Origin: Hormiphora californensis
Lineage: Eukaryota > Ctenophora > Tentaculata > Cydippida > Pleurobrachiidae
Direction: 5' to 3'
Length of the DNA: 64,000 nucleotides
NCBI GenBank assembly: GCA_020137815.1
Contig: CM035355.1
Span: 3,616,750 to 3,680,749, forward strand
Shown: positions 9,947-21,220 of the stretch, piece after piece
Position numbering within the stretch: position 1 is the first letter of the stretch
Layout: each line of letters begins with the position of its first letter
The notes under the pieces: model-generated
What the model was told of the DNA's origin: nothing
What the model saw: the letters and a program-made list of their open reading frames with translations, nothing else
The model's database searches: none
Position numbers and translations under genes: made by a program

Positions 9947-11284
9947 CGAGTAAAAAAGATAGAAAATGTGTGACAGGAAAAGTGTAACAGTATAGAAAGG
10001 GATAAAAAAGACAAGAGAGATAATGCTATCTCGATATAATATGGCCAGTAAAAAGGATACTTGGTTTCTTCATGTCCTCATTGACAACGATGATATCTGT
10101 AAAACCAGCATCGACACTCTGCTTCACGAGACACTTCATGTCCACCTTCCCCCGCTTGCTGTACTCGCTGTTCGGTATTACGTTCACTAACTCGTCAACA
10201 AATTTACGGGTACCCTGTAGATGGTTTCTTGAGTTAGTTTTGGGTAGTATTGGTTGTTATTGGGTAATATAAAGTATTGGTTGGTATTGGTTGTTATTGG
10301 GTTAGGATCCAACACAATGGGAACTCGGAAACTATCCGGGGGTCGTCACGTTAGTTTTGGAAGTTTCGTAAGTTTAAAAACAGCCGCACAACTAACAAAA
10401 ACATGACGACCATCAATTATCCAAAGCAATGCCTGTGTAAAACTTGTTTTAACTAACGAACTGAACGAGATGATATATATCTTACCAGTGATGACTTTTT
10501 ATTTGTTGTAACAAGAACTTTAGGGGGTGTTTCACAGTTGAAGTAGGCTGCAAAATCATCCATCTGTGTATCTTTTGCCACCTGAGAAGGGGGACAGTAT
10601 AAATGTGTTAGAAATGTGTTAGAAATGCTGGGTCAGAGTAAAGTGTGTTGGAAATGTGTTAGAGTTTGAGGAATTGTTAGAATAAAATGTGCTAAAGATG
10701 TCTTAAAACTGTGCTAGAAACACAGTCAACAGATAGAAATAAGTAGAGACGAGAGAAACGCCCAAAAGTATCGATTGTATAAATTGACAAGTGCATTATA
10801 GTTACGACTAACTAGTGAAACTATCAGTTCTCTAGTTTGGTTTGGTATAGAACTGAGTCTCACTAGAGACTACTATACCTCTTCATCGTCTGCATCTACA
10901 GTTGTGATATCGGCCGGTCTGAGTGACTCAATGGTGTGGGGCACTGGTTTAGGAGGAGCCTCATCCCCCATCGCCTCCCTCATTTCCTCTGCAGCCTTCC
11001 TTCTCTTCTTTTTCTCCTGATCGAGGGTGGGGTAGAGATGTTATTATAAGGGCGGGGGTGAGTAGAGAGAAGGAAGAAACGTAGTAGAATTCCCATAAAA
11101 GCAGTTCAGCACAATAATGAATTGCTGGTGTTATAACAAGTTGAAGTACCGTGTTTTTAGCTCTCTTCATTTTTGTAAACATTTGCCTCTTGACCACTTT
11201 GCATTTCCGTTCATTGATCGGTAGTTTGTGATAGCTGACTGGGTTTGCCATCATTGCTGTACTTGACGATGCTTCTTCTGACAT
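9135..11284 (-). CDS. RPF1: Ribosome production factor 1 (Brix-domain protein)
   Basis: Seven coding exons: 11284-11150, 11016-10879, 10581-10496, 10214-10061, about 9853-9771, 9595-9417 and 9303-9135. Borders are placed from reading frame, GT/AG signals and resemblance to known RPF1. RPF1 is a nucleolar Brix-domain protein needed for 60S subunit maturation (family knowledge). Diagnostic stretches are [16 protein letters not shown] and [18 protein letters not shown] before the Brix domain, [45 protein letters not shown] and [14 protein letters not shown] near the end. Phases agree throughout if the 9853 border is used. That border does not follow a standard AG; the intron 9854-10060 has U12-type signals (see findings). 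The protein is complete, with start Met in MSEEASSS. Confidence 0.92.
9870..9948. repeat. (GA)n microsatellite in RPF1 intron
   Basis: A GAGA run with a few A interruptions, inside the putative U12-type intron of RPF1. It is one of a dozen similar arrays in this window. Confidence 0.85.
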
Positions 11285-11363
11285 TATTTAGCTGCTAGTA
11301 GAGTAATATTTGGTTAAAACAAACTGACAAAATGACTTCTTTTAAAGTCAAGTCAAGACAGTG

Positions 11364-13533
11364 AGAGACAAATGGTGTGTGTGTGTGTGTGGTGTCGTGT
11401 ACCTCCCGTACTTCCACCCACTTGCTGTCGTTGGGGAGCAGCGTTCCCTAGATTTCACAGTTCTCTCCTCAGGTCACCAACACACATGGCTGCCCAGAGC
11501 GCCGTGCTCGATCTCCCGGTCAGGCCCCACCAAGGTAGCGCCGGGTTTCCCCGGTACCCCCTAGTAGTGCCCTTCCATTGGAAGACACGAGTCGACAGAC
11601 GAGAACTGTTTCGATAAAGAGCATGAAGGTCACCACCAACAGCAGGCGCACTAGTACTACTGTACCAGTCTTACGGTACTGGGTTTCCCCAGAATAGGTT
11701 AAATCGCCGAACGATAGTGCGCGTTCATCTTCACCACGATGAGGCACCATTTGTGCACTACCACCTGCCTGTTTCCAGGCGTGTACCTCTGATCGGGGTA
11801 CAGTAGTAGGGTTCGGTCCATCGAGTCGTCATAGCAGCTATGATCGAGTCGACCCAGGTGGCGCTGTTCTTTCTGTTTTGCCAATCTAGCTGTGGGGGGC
11901 CAGTCCAAAGGCTAGTGACTTGGTTTGTATTGCGCTTTTGCTAGTTGCGGATTTGCTTCTGCCGTGATGGTTTCAACAGACTCTACCTGATGAGATCAGG
12001 ACTTTGCCAGTATGCACTTTTAAACTATCGTTGGTATAGAATCGTTTTGGTGGTAGCGTTATATTTTATTTGAATAGACCGGATTTGGTGACTACATTGG
12101 TGAGTTTCCTTAGTTCTAGTGGCTCGTCTTCATTGTTATATGTTTTCTTTGATATTTTGGTACTCTTGTGTGTATCTGAGGTGGTCAAGGTCAGGACAGT
12201 TTAGTAGTTTGTGTTTGGAGTTTTCTCTTACCCCGCATAATTCACAGTTGGGTTTTATGGAAGGGTCTCTGTGGGAGAGGGCACTTCCCATGTTGTTCTG
12301 GCCCGATATGGCTAGTGTCAGACTTCTCATTGTTTCCTTGTTTTTGATTGTTAGTTTTGTGTTTTCTTTAATAATCTTCCCGATAATCGTTGTAGTGAAC
12401 TCAGAGTAATTTTTGTCTTTAGTTCAGCGATTATTCCTGTCTTGTGTGGTTGTTTCAGCTTTGCCGTTATTTGGCTCTTTGTTTGTCCCAGTGCATTCTG
12501 GGTGTTTTGCTGTTTGCAGTCGCTTGTTTTGCTATTTGATCTGCCATCTCATTACCTTCTATGTTTGCATGGGCCTTCACCTTTACTATTTCTACGCCAT
12601 TATCTCTTTGCAGTTTGTGTATACTTCGTAGGGTTTCAGTTAGTTGTTTTGAGTTTGAAAAATTTCTTGTTAGTCTTCTCAGTGTACTTGTAGTGCTAGA
12701 GTCGGTGTGGATCACTAGATGTGACTCCTTTGTTCCCATTTCTAGTAGTTTCTTTATTACCAAATGTATTGCCAGTAGCTCTGCTTGATTTTTGGTGTTT
12801 TCGGGTGCAAGGGGCTCTTTGAGGATGATTTCCTGGTTATCCATGTAGATTATGGCTCCTGCCCCTGTCATTATATGTGTTGAGTCTTTCTTAATTCTTG
12901 ACCCATCTGTATACGCGTTTATTATTTTGTTCTTGCTCAGTTGGGAGTTTTGTTCAGAGGTTATATCGGTGTGTTTTGTCTGGTCGATGGCATTAGGAAT
13001 TTTTAGGCTTGTTATGAGTAATTTTATCGCTTTCGAGTGCGTTAGATGAGCTCTTTTTTCGTGGAAGGGGTCTGTCCACCAGTTTCCCTCAGCCTTCAGG
13101 TGTATATAGTTGTTGATACTTTCTTTGTTGATATGGTAAGTGACGTCCACTCCTGCCATTGTGGTTAGCACTATGTGCTGAGTGTGTTCGTGTCCTCCGG
13201 TGATCCTTCGAGTGATAGAGTTCTGTGCTGCTTCCAGCTTCATCTTGAGTGTTTGGTTTTTCAGCACTTTCTGTCCCCATATGCCTGCCCCGTATGTCAG
13301 GGTCTTCATAAGTATATAATTGTCGTGAACGTATCTGCCTTGGGCTGTGCTTATTCCCCATTTTGTTGTCATGAGGTGTCTCAGTGGTCTCGCAGATCGT
13401 TTAATTTAGATCCTAGTTATTCCTAGATACATCGCCTGGTTTGTGACTGGGATAGTGTAATGCTAGAGTCGGTGTGGATCACTAGGTGTGACTCCTTTGT
13501 TCCCATTTCTGGCAGTTTAGAGACAAATGGTGT
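11364..13533 (-). mobile_element. 5'-truncated LINE fragment with RNase H domain, 15-bp target duplication
   Basis: The 15-mer AGAGACAAATGGTGT occurs at 11364-11378 and again at 13519-13533, bracketing about 2.1 kb. Inside, on the minus strand, is the C-terminal part of a non-LTR polyprotein: reverse-transcriptase tail, RNase H and a terminal zinc knuckle. The 3' end (low coordinates) finishes in a (CA)n tail. RNase H after RT marks clades such as I, R1 and Loa (family knowledge). The first ~150 bp at the right end contain a frame-disrupted continuation and a short repeat of internal sequence (13458-13515 resembles 12692-12750), so the 5' end is rearranged. Confidence 0.85.
12136..13372 (-). 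pseudogene. LINE polyprotein remnant: RT tail, RNase H, zinc knuckle
   Basis: The main open frame is 13372-12467 (301 aa), starting inside the RT 'thumb' region (TYGAGIWGQ). The RNase H domain shows AYTDGS, the conserved Glu in QAELLAIH, HTDSST and the C-terminal NEMADQIA, which are the four acidic catalytic positions. After the stop at 12467 the sequence continues to a C-terminal zinc knuckle (CELCGVRENSKHKLLNC) at about 12205-12275 in another open segment, so there is at least one stop or shift. No endonuclease or RT core is present, so this copy cannot be autonomous. Confidence 0.8.
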
Positions 13534-13599
13534 CTCTACACGCTCTCAGGATTTTGCTTTTCTTTTTTTTTGATCTACCGAACCCTCACAGAGAAATTT

Positions 13600-14530
13600 A
13601 ACACGGCAGATTACGGTGCACACCAGGAAAATAGCCAGGAAATTTCACCAGCGAAATCGGTTTGCCAATGACGAACTGTGACCCAGCCTCGACGAGGAGC
13701 TAAGCGGTTAGATAACGAATCTGATTGAGCCTGAAATGTACATAGCCTCCAGGTTAGAAAATGTTCGATGGAGTTTGGTTTACCACAGGCGCAATAGTTG
13801 GGAAATTCGTGTAGGGAAAGGTCAAATCTCATGAACAGAGAATCTCGAAACTCGGATTAGTTGAGATTGAAGCAGTGTTCCTCCAAGGGAAGGGTGGTTA
13901 ACCAGGTGACGGACCCACGTCTACAGAACTCATGATGGAGCTGATCGGAAATGGTAAATAACCGGTTCCTCCGGGCCTTTTGGTTTCATCTCTACTAGCA
14001 CTTCTCTCCCATATCATTGTCAATGCTTGTGTTCTGTTCAATAATAATCTGAGAGAGAGTGGTGCAGTTCCATCATGAAATCTTTATGTTCCGTGACTTA
14101 ACAGGGGTCATGAATCCCAAGTCCTCCGTTTCTGTAAGGCAGCTAAAATAGTTCTCAATTTTGTAGAGGAGTGAAGTGATTGTTGAGGATAGCTGGTATT
14201 CTAGAGTACTCCCAGGTATCCGTGGCCGTCTGACTTTATGATTACGGCAGTGTCTGAGAAGATCGATTTTGATCTTATAATTTACTCTGGTTTTACGATT
14301 AACACTGACTTAACCGTTCGTGGAAAGAAGCCGTTGATGACTAGATCGTCCAAACATCAAACTCACGTTAAGTACAGAACAGACAGGGCCCAACAGACAG
14401 CACGAGCGGCTGCATCATCAGCGTAGAAATTAAGTTTCGGGGAAGGTCATATTTAGTTTTTCGAGGAGAGGACGAAAACTGACAAAACAGAAGGGCCCTA
14501 GGGGAGGAGGTGTTGCACCTTTGGGAGTTT
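13600..14530 (-). pseudogene. Decayed copy of the R2-like RT family
   Basis: Read on the minus strand with several stops and frameshifts, this stretch still shows pieces collinear with the intact copies. They are a GATPPPLG stretch (about 14500, for GATQGFPSS), an ADD-like RT motif (about 14410), LIVKPE (about 14280-14300), SVTWLTTLPLEEHCFNLN (about 13870-13930) and CACGKPNSIEHFL (about 13760-13790, the zinc motif CxCGxxNxxxH). It is not translatable. It lies just downstream of the better preserved copy at 14937-17033 in the same orientation. Limits are approximate. Confidence 0.65.
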
Positions 14531-14930
14531 TATTCCACAGAGGACTGAGGATGGCCACCGCCCAAGACGCGGTCAATGACGTCCAAGGGCATTAAAAAGC
14601 GGATTGTGGCTTAGACGTCGTAAATAAAGCTTTAAGCGGGTGGCCAATATGACGGTGTATTACTGTTACAGAGGTAGAGACTTGTAATGGGCTACGGGAA
14701 AAAGCGGCGACGTCGGATGTAGAGACAAACCGGTGACTCGGCTTTTGAAAATTTTACAACCCACTAGGGACCTCAGGGGTGAAACGGTGCAGAGCAGCCA
14801 CTAGACACGGTGAGGTGTGAATCAAGTCATCATATGGTCCCTGTGTGGGTTGTGCAGAAAAATAACTTAATCAAACGCCTACACACTAAAAAATTGATAA
14901 ATAATATAAAAATAGTCTCTCATCACTAAT
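14530..14930. other. Unassigned sequence between two RT copies
   Basis: No ORF or motif I can name. It may be further decayed 5' sequence of the pseudogene on its left, or the 3' UTR of the element at 14937-17033. Confidence 0.3.
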
Positions 14931-14936
14931 GACATT

Positions 14937-17033
14937 TCAAAGGTTGAAGTCAAAATTGTCCAGTGTTGGTGTTCTTATGGGTACCCTACAACCTCTCAAG
15001 CTCCTCAAAGTTGACCTAAGGATGGAGAATCTCAACTTTTGCTTTATTGTAGCCATTACCTCTGGATATCTTTCTCCGTGTTTTTCCTCAATCCTTGAGG
15101 CAGCTTTCTTCAGGGTTTTCATGAATTCGTCTCCGAGTCCTCCTGTAGTTGACATTATCAGAGGGGTGAATGAGCCCCCTTCCACCATCTGTACTCTCCT
15201 CATGTAGCTTCTCTTCTTCCTCTGTTCATGGTCTCTGTACAGAGATGTTGGAGGTGTTGAGAGATATGATGCAGAATTGGCATGGACAACTCTGACATCG
15301 AAGAAGTTCAGTTGTTCAGGCTGCCACAATCCGGTTCCGACAATGTCCATACGGGCATCCCTATCTTGATTTGTCCAATGTGGGAGCCTTTCGGCAAAGT
15401 CATCACAAGGTTGCAGGAGTCGTTCAGTCTCTACTCCTTTCACACCTGCATAGCTGAGAATTTCAGCTGTAGCGTCTCGGATCTTGTCGTGTCTCATGAT
15501 TGTGTATCCTCCTTTGGCACAACTGAGGGCGTGGTTTACATCGTTGTCCTTACCGCATGCACATCGGAGGTTAAGATCAGGGAAGTGAAGTCCGAATCTT
15601 AAGCGCATAGCGTCATGGAATTCCTGCTTCGTGAGTTCGTAACCAAGACTATCGATTGGCCGAGCTGTTAGCCATGAGGATGCTCCTGGTTCAGTGTTGA
15701 GAGCTAGAAGACGCTGGCCGTAACTATCCATCATTGTGTGGATGATCTTGAAGTTTGCTTGATGTCTGGTTTTGGTGGCTAGCTCACACTCTGTAATCTT
15801 CTCAGAAACGGCTTTGTCTAGTCGAGCGACAACTGCATGATCATGGATTTCTTCAGACAGTAAGTGGTTGACCAACGGTTCTGTGCAAAATCTGGAGTGG
15901 GTGTAAGCATGGTTCGCAGTTTCGACAGGGTTGTCCAAACCTAGTCCGCCCATTCTGACCGGTAGAGCCAACAAGCAGCGTTGCTGATCATTTACGTGGG
16001 TGCCTAGTAGAACCGGGATCAGCTCGTGTCTAATAATGTCCTCCAGGGGCTTGAAGAGCGTTCCAATGTCTGGAACTGTTCTCTGAACATATCCCCATTT
16101 GAACTTCAGATTTCTTGTGAAGTTGGAGTAGGCTAGATGAGGATGGGTGCGACCAATGCTAACCAGATTTTTCAACGAGTCAGCCCAACCTGCGACTAGA
16201 TCCATAATATATTCACTTCTGAATTCTTCTGATCCGATCACAGCTCCCAAGTGTCTGGCTCCTCTCTTAGTGACAGTGACTCCCGTATCCTTGAAAAGGT
16301 TGATCGCCTCATCGTAGTATTCCGGTTTTACTATTAGGATACTCTTCCCTGGGTTGACGTGGTATCCAAATGACGCACCGTTGATGTATACGTCCTCGTA
16401 CCAGTCAAGTAGATTGGAAATAGTTCCGGCCGCATTGCCGTCATCGGCAAACCAAGCTTGAAAGGTATCATGTTGCTCTACTAGGTCGATTAGAGGAGCG
16501 ATACCTACACAGTATAATCCCATAGAAGAGGGAAATCCCTGGGTGGCACCTTCTTCACTGCTCAGGATATTACCTCCAGTGTACAAGTCGCGAGGGGAAC
16601 CATAGAGGTTGGTGAAAAATGTGTTCATGATGGGGCAGACCACACTGGAGTGATATAAAGCCAATTTGCGATTTAACGAGTTGAAGGCATTGCGGGCGTC
16701 TAGGAGGAGTACTCCCTGGCATTCCGGGCTTGAAAACTTGTCGTTGAGCGCATGTATAGCTGCCTCACAGCCACCATTTGTCCCTGCGGCAAGCTGGAAC
16801 TTCCCTGCCGTCACCTGAATTTCTTGCTTTTGACTTCTCATAACTGATTTGGCCAAAACTCTCCTCCAAGTTTCACCTATTCCAATAGGTCGAGTGCCAC
16901 CATCGGATTTCGCCATGGGTATGAGTTTGGAAGCGCAGAAGATATCAAGGAATCGAGGGTGGATGGGACTGGTTGCTAACTTCCGGGCCACCATGCTGAG
17001 ACTGTCACGGAGGTCGGTGGTAGCCCCTTCTCT
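14937..17033 (-). mobile_element. R2-like non-LTR retrotransposon, C-terminal half (RT, zinc finger, endonuclease)
   Basis: An uninterrupted frame of at least 685 aa. RT motifs in order are GGTRPIGIGETWRR, LLLDARNAFNSLNR, EEGATQGFPSSMGLY, the catalytic AWFADDGNAAG, NPGKSILIVKP and ARHLGAVIG. The C-terminus has CACGKDNDVNHALSC (zinc knuckle), then YTIMRHDKIRDATAE, RMDIVG and FFDVRV. The order CCHC-RHD-D...DVxV is that of the restriction-like endonuclease region of R2-type elements (family knowledge). The frame continues past the Met at 16994 to about 17033, where an insertion begins; the N-terminal half lies at 23150-24263. RT, finger and endonuclease are intact here, but the element is split. 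Confidence 0.85.
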
Positions 17034-18050
17034 TCATACTCTACACCCGTGACCTAGAGAAGATTGCTCAGCTGTACAATCTAAAGATACATATGTACGC
17101 AGACGATACACAGCTCTCTATATCTTTTGTGCCTCAAAACCTACTTTCAGCTATGAGCCAGGTACAAAAGTGTGTTGCCCATATCAGACTATGGATGGCT
17201 CAAAATCTTCTTAAGTTGAATCCTAACAAGACGGAGGTCATGATACTTAAAAACAAATGGGATAAATCGTTAGCTCCTGATACAGTCGCCATAACAGAAG
17301 ATGAGGATACAGTTGTAACTGAAGTAGCAAAGAACCTGGGAGTAATATTTGATAAAGAGCTAAACATGACCAAGCATGTAACACGGATAGTCCAGATGGG
17401 CAACCTACAGTTAATAAACATGTGGAGGATAGCTAGCAAGCTTAACAAGAATCAGAAGACTCTTCTTGTCAATACCCTGATACACTCCAGGATCGATTAC
17501 TGTAATGCCCTACTCCTTGGTTCGAAGGAATCTGATATAAAACGTCTCCAAGTACTCCAAAACAGGGCCACACGATTTATATACGGTCAGCGCAGCAGAA
17601 GAGGTGTAACCGAATTGAGAAAGAAATCCCACTTCCTTCCAATCAACCAACGCATCGAGTACAAAATGTGCCTAATGGTATACAATGCACTAAATGGTAA
17701 ATCTCCATGCTACATCACTGAGATGATCCAGAAGAGGCAGGCAAAGTCCAAGAAACTCAGAGTAGATGAAGACGACACAAGGTTAGAGGAGTACCACTGC
17801 AAGTACAAGGTTACTGAGAAAGCATTTAGCATTGCTGCACCAAAACTCTGGAACAGACTTCCAAAATTAATCAGGAAATCGGAGTCTGTATCAACATTCA
17901 AGAAATCACTGAAGACTCATCTGTTCAACGTTGCCTATGGCTGACTTCTGATCCTACGATACCATACACGTCATATACCTAGTATGATCGTAACCTGAAT
18001 GACCTTTCGATTTCCTCTGACCTCAGAATCCTTTCCTAAATCCTAACCTC
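17034..18050 (+). mobile_element. 5'-truncated CR1-like LINE (RT from the catalytic motif onward)
   Basis: An open frame from about 17036, without its own start, to stop at 17944. It begins abruptly inside the RT domain just before MYADDTQLSIS and continues through LGVIFDKELNM, LINTLIHSRIDYCNALL-type sequence and ends in KLWNRLPKLIRKSESVSTF...SLKTHLFN. This tail is typical of CR1/L2-group RTs. All upstream sequence (endonuclease, RT motifs 0-B) is missing, as expected from incomplete target-primed reverse transcription. It sits exactly at the break in the R2-like element. The 3' end may be displaced to 23150, where (ATTCAT)n is followed by the other half of that element. Confidence 0.8.
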
Positions 18051-18795
18051 CACCACCCATCATATCCTCCACCATCCATCCTATCCTCCACCATCCGTCC
18101 TATCCTACACCATCTGTCCTATCCTCCACCATCCGTCCTATCCTCCACCATCCGTCCTATCGTCGACCATTCGTCCTATCCTCCACCTAATATGCTCTAT
18201 CCTCCACCATCCGTCCTATCCTCCACATTTCATCCTATCCTCCACCATCCGTCATATCCTCCACATATCCTCCACTATCTGCCCTATCCTCCACCATCCA
18301 TCCTATCCTCCACCATCCGTCATATCCTCCACTTTCGCCCTATCCTCCACCATCCATCCATCCTATCCTCCACCATCCGTCATATCCTCCACTTTCGCCC
18401 TATCCTCCACCATCTGTCCTACCCTCCACCGACCACCATTCGTCCTATCCTCCACCATCCGTCCTATCCTCCACCATCCGTCCCATCCACCATCCGTCCT
18501 ATCCTCCTCCTCCATCATCCGTCCTATCATCCACCATCTGAAATATCCTCCACCATTTGTCCCATCCTCCACCATTCGTCCTATCCTCGACCATCCGTCC
18601 TATCCTCCATCATCCGTCCCATTTTCCACCATCCGTCCTATCCTCCACCATATGTCCCATCCTCCATCATCCGTCCAACCCCCCCCCCCCCTCACCATCT
18701 TTCCTATCCTCCACCATCCATCCTTCACCATCCATCCTATCCTCCATCATCCTGTTTCCTATCCTCCATCATCTGTCCTATTTCACCACCATCCT
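18050..18795. repeat. Minisatellite, ~19-bp unit TCCTATCCTCCACCATCCG
   Basis: About 35-40 imperfect copies of a pyrimidine-rich unit, with variants of 12-21 bp. Long open frames in it are low-complexity artefacts. The right half is duplicated at about 20013-20415. Confidence 0.9.
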
Positions 18796-19189
18796 GAGTT
18801 AGGAGAGATGTCCTTCACATATTTGTCCAGAGCTAGGGTTTTTTTGAGTGCATATTCTTGTTCGTTTGTGTGTGGTGGGTGTATGGGTTAGTAGGATCTT
18901 GGCAACCGAGATATGGGGTAGAGTCTGAGGGTAGTGGAGAATTGGCCGAGTATGGGCCAGGAGAAAACAGTTACAAGAAACGTGTACCGTTACGAAAACG
19001 GCTGAAAGTGCAGCTATTCCTGCAGACTGTAAATGAACACTTCGAAAGTGATGATAAGTACGTGTTTATCAATGACAATCTTACTATTTATATGTTAACA
19101 ATGTGTGCTAAACATGATTTACTGTTTCCAAGTAGTCTAGGTATGCTGTGTCCGTTTGTGTGTGCACCTTTGTGTTCTCTTGTGTGATG
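18387..19189 (+). repeat. ~805-bp direct duplication, copy 1
   Basis: From the minisatellite phrase TCCTCCACTTTCGCCC through GAGTTAGGAGAGATGTCC and on to CTCTTGTGTGATGACCA. The same sequence recurs at 20013-20816 nearly base for base, the visible differences being the length of a poly-C run and the copy borders. A 109-aa open frame (18858-19187) is repeated identically in the second copy; it resembles no protein I know. Confidence 0.85.
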
Positions 19190-19305
19190 ACCATATTGTT
19201 GTGTAATAGAGCATGTAAAAGCAGTCATCTAATTTTATTAGATGATTTTGGAAACAAACTGAGTGAAAGAGATAAAGATTGAGTGAGAGAGAGAGAGAAA
19301 GAGAA

Positions 19306-19380
<75 letters not shown>

Positions 19381-19606
19381 TGTGCAGTAGTCACTACTGC
19401 ACAGTGCACACGCCCTAACCCTTATCTTTTCTTCCCCTCTGCAACTATAGGTCACGTGATCGTCACGTGATGGCACCACACCAATGAGCCGTCCCTGCAT
19501 CTGCTTTCCCTCTCTGCCTTCGAGTTATCTCTTTTCCTATCTCGCTCTCTCACACACCACACACACACAGGCGCGGGCGCTCAGAGCGTAAAGAGAGACG
19601 AGCTCG

Positions 19607-19705
<99 letters not shown>

Positions 19706-19960
19706 CACTTAATCTTTATCCCGTTCACTCAGTTTGTAATGTTTGTAATGTTCACACTGTGTGCGTGTGACTAGAAAGTGTTTAATTTTTCACATACCAC
19801 TGCAGCGGTATTTACTTTATAATTACTAGTGTTTTTGCAGTGGTCTAAAATTTCACAGTACACTTTAACCACCGGAAACGGTGTACTGTGAAAACTTAGA
19901 TAACCGGTTAAAATTGTCTAATAAATTAGTAGTTAATAAGTTAGTTAAAAACATGCATAC
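19190..19960. mobile_element. Repeat-family insertion between duplicated segments (copy 1)
   Basis: Starts TATTGTTGTGTAATAGAGC and contains a GA array, a TGCAGTAGTCACTACTGCA palindrome, GGTCACGTGATCGTCACGTG, a CT array, and then a hairpin-forming stretch around CCACCGGAAACGGTG. The same blocks in reverse order and orientation occur at 50640-51140. No ORF. It is a non-autonomous interspersed repeat of unknown class. Confidence 0.7.
19612..19705. repeat. (CT)n microsatellite
   Basis: An almost pure CT run of about 90 bp inside the repeat-family insertion. A matching GA run lies at about 19283-19378 in the same element. Confidence 0.9.
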
Positions 19961-20012
19961 ACACATACTTCACTTCACACTTATGTCTTATTTCGCAATT
20001 TAAACCTCTGAT

Positions 20013-20816
20013 ATCCTCCACTTTCGCCCTATCCTCCACCATCTGTCCTACCCTCCACCGACCACCATTCGTCCTATCCTCCACCATCCGTCCTATCCTC
20101 CACCATCCGTCCCATCCACCATCCGTCCTATCCTCCTCCTCCATCATCCGTCCTATCATCCACCATCTGAAATATCCTCCACCATTTGTCCCATCCTCCA
20201 CCATTCGTCCTATCCTCGACCATCCGTCCTATCCTCCATCATCCGTCCCATTTTCCACCATCCGTCCTATCCTCCACCATATGTCCCATCCTCCATCATC
20301 CGTCCAACCCCCCCCCCCTCACCATCTTTCCTATCCTCCACCATCCATCCTTCACCATCCATCCTATCCTCCATCATCCTGTTTCCTATCCTCCATCATC
20401 TGTCCTATTTCACCACCATCCTGAGTTAGGAGAGATGTCCTTCACATATTTGTCCAGAGCTAGGGTTTTTTTGAGTGCATATTCTTGTTCGTTTGTGTGT
20501 GGTGGGTGTATGGGTTAGTAGGATCTTGGCAACCGAGATATGGGGTAGAGTCTGAGGGTAGTGGAGAATTGGCCGAGTATGGGCCAGGAGAAAACAGTTA
20601 CAAGAAACGTGTACCGTTACGAAAACGGCTGAAAGTGCAGCTATTCCTGCAGACTGTAAATGAACACTTCGAAAGTGATGATAAGTACGTGTTTATCAAT
20701 GACAATCTTACTATTTATATGTTAACAATGTGTGCTAAACATGATTTACTGTTTCCAAGTAGTCTAGGTATGCTGTGTCCGTTTGTGTGTGCACCTTTGT
20801 GTTCTCTTGTGTGATG
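20013..20816 (+). repeat. ~805-bp direct duplication, copy 2
   Basis: Near-identical to 18387-19189, including the minisatellite part, the poly-C run and the same 109-aa open frame (20485-20814). It ends at the same GATGACCA, after which the flanks diverge. The similarity implies a very recent duplication or an assembly artefact. Confidence 0.85.
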
Positions 20817-20819
20817 ACC

Positions 20820-21220
20820 ATTTTTTAAGTAACTTATTTAACTTAACTTATTTGTGTTTTGTGTATGTCTTTATTTTTTTTTGGGTGTTGGGGTATAAGT
20901 GTGAGTGTGAGTGTGAGTTTGAGTGTGAGTTGTGTGTGTGTGTGTGTGTGTGAGTGTGTGTGTGTGTGAGTGTGTGTGTGTGTGTATGTATGTGTGGTGG
21001 TGTCTTGTAACTATAGTATTTTTAAATAACTTATTCGCCTTTTTCTATTCGATTTTAGTAATTTATTAAATCTGGTTAAATCTATCTGTCCATTTAGCTC
21101 TCAGCTCATTGTTACCAGTCTCATTGGTTCGTCTGTGTGTGTTTGTCCCGCTTTAGGTAACTGCTGTTGTGCTATTAGCCTCGGCCTGGAAGCGTATATT
21201 AATGTACTTAATTTTTAACT
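20820..21220. other. Spacer with GT microsatellite
   Basis: (GAGTGT)n grading into (GT)n at about 20897-20990, otherwise AT-rich. No gene seen. Confidence 0.5.

Noticed and set aside
18192-18802. Long open frames of Pro/Ser/His/Ile repeats
   Set aside because: They are translations of a ~19-bp minisatellite and appear on both strands; no start context or domain.
18858-19187. 109-aa ORF duplicated exactly at 20485-20814
   Set aside because: Its conservation is explained by a recent DNA duplication; no domain or second lineage supports coding.
19137-19500. Ser-Leu repeat ORFs with apparent signal peptides (also at 32381, 33028, 39832, 41907)
   Set aside because: They are translations of (GA)n/(CT)n microsatellites.
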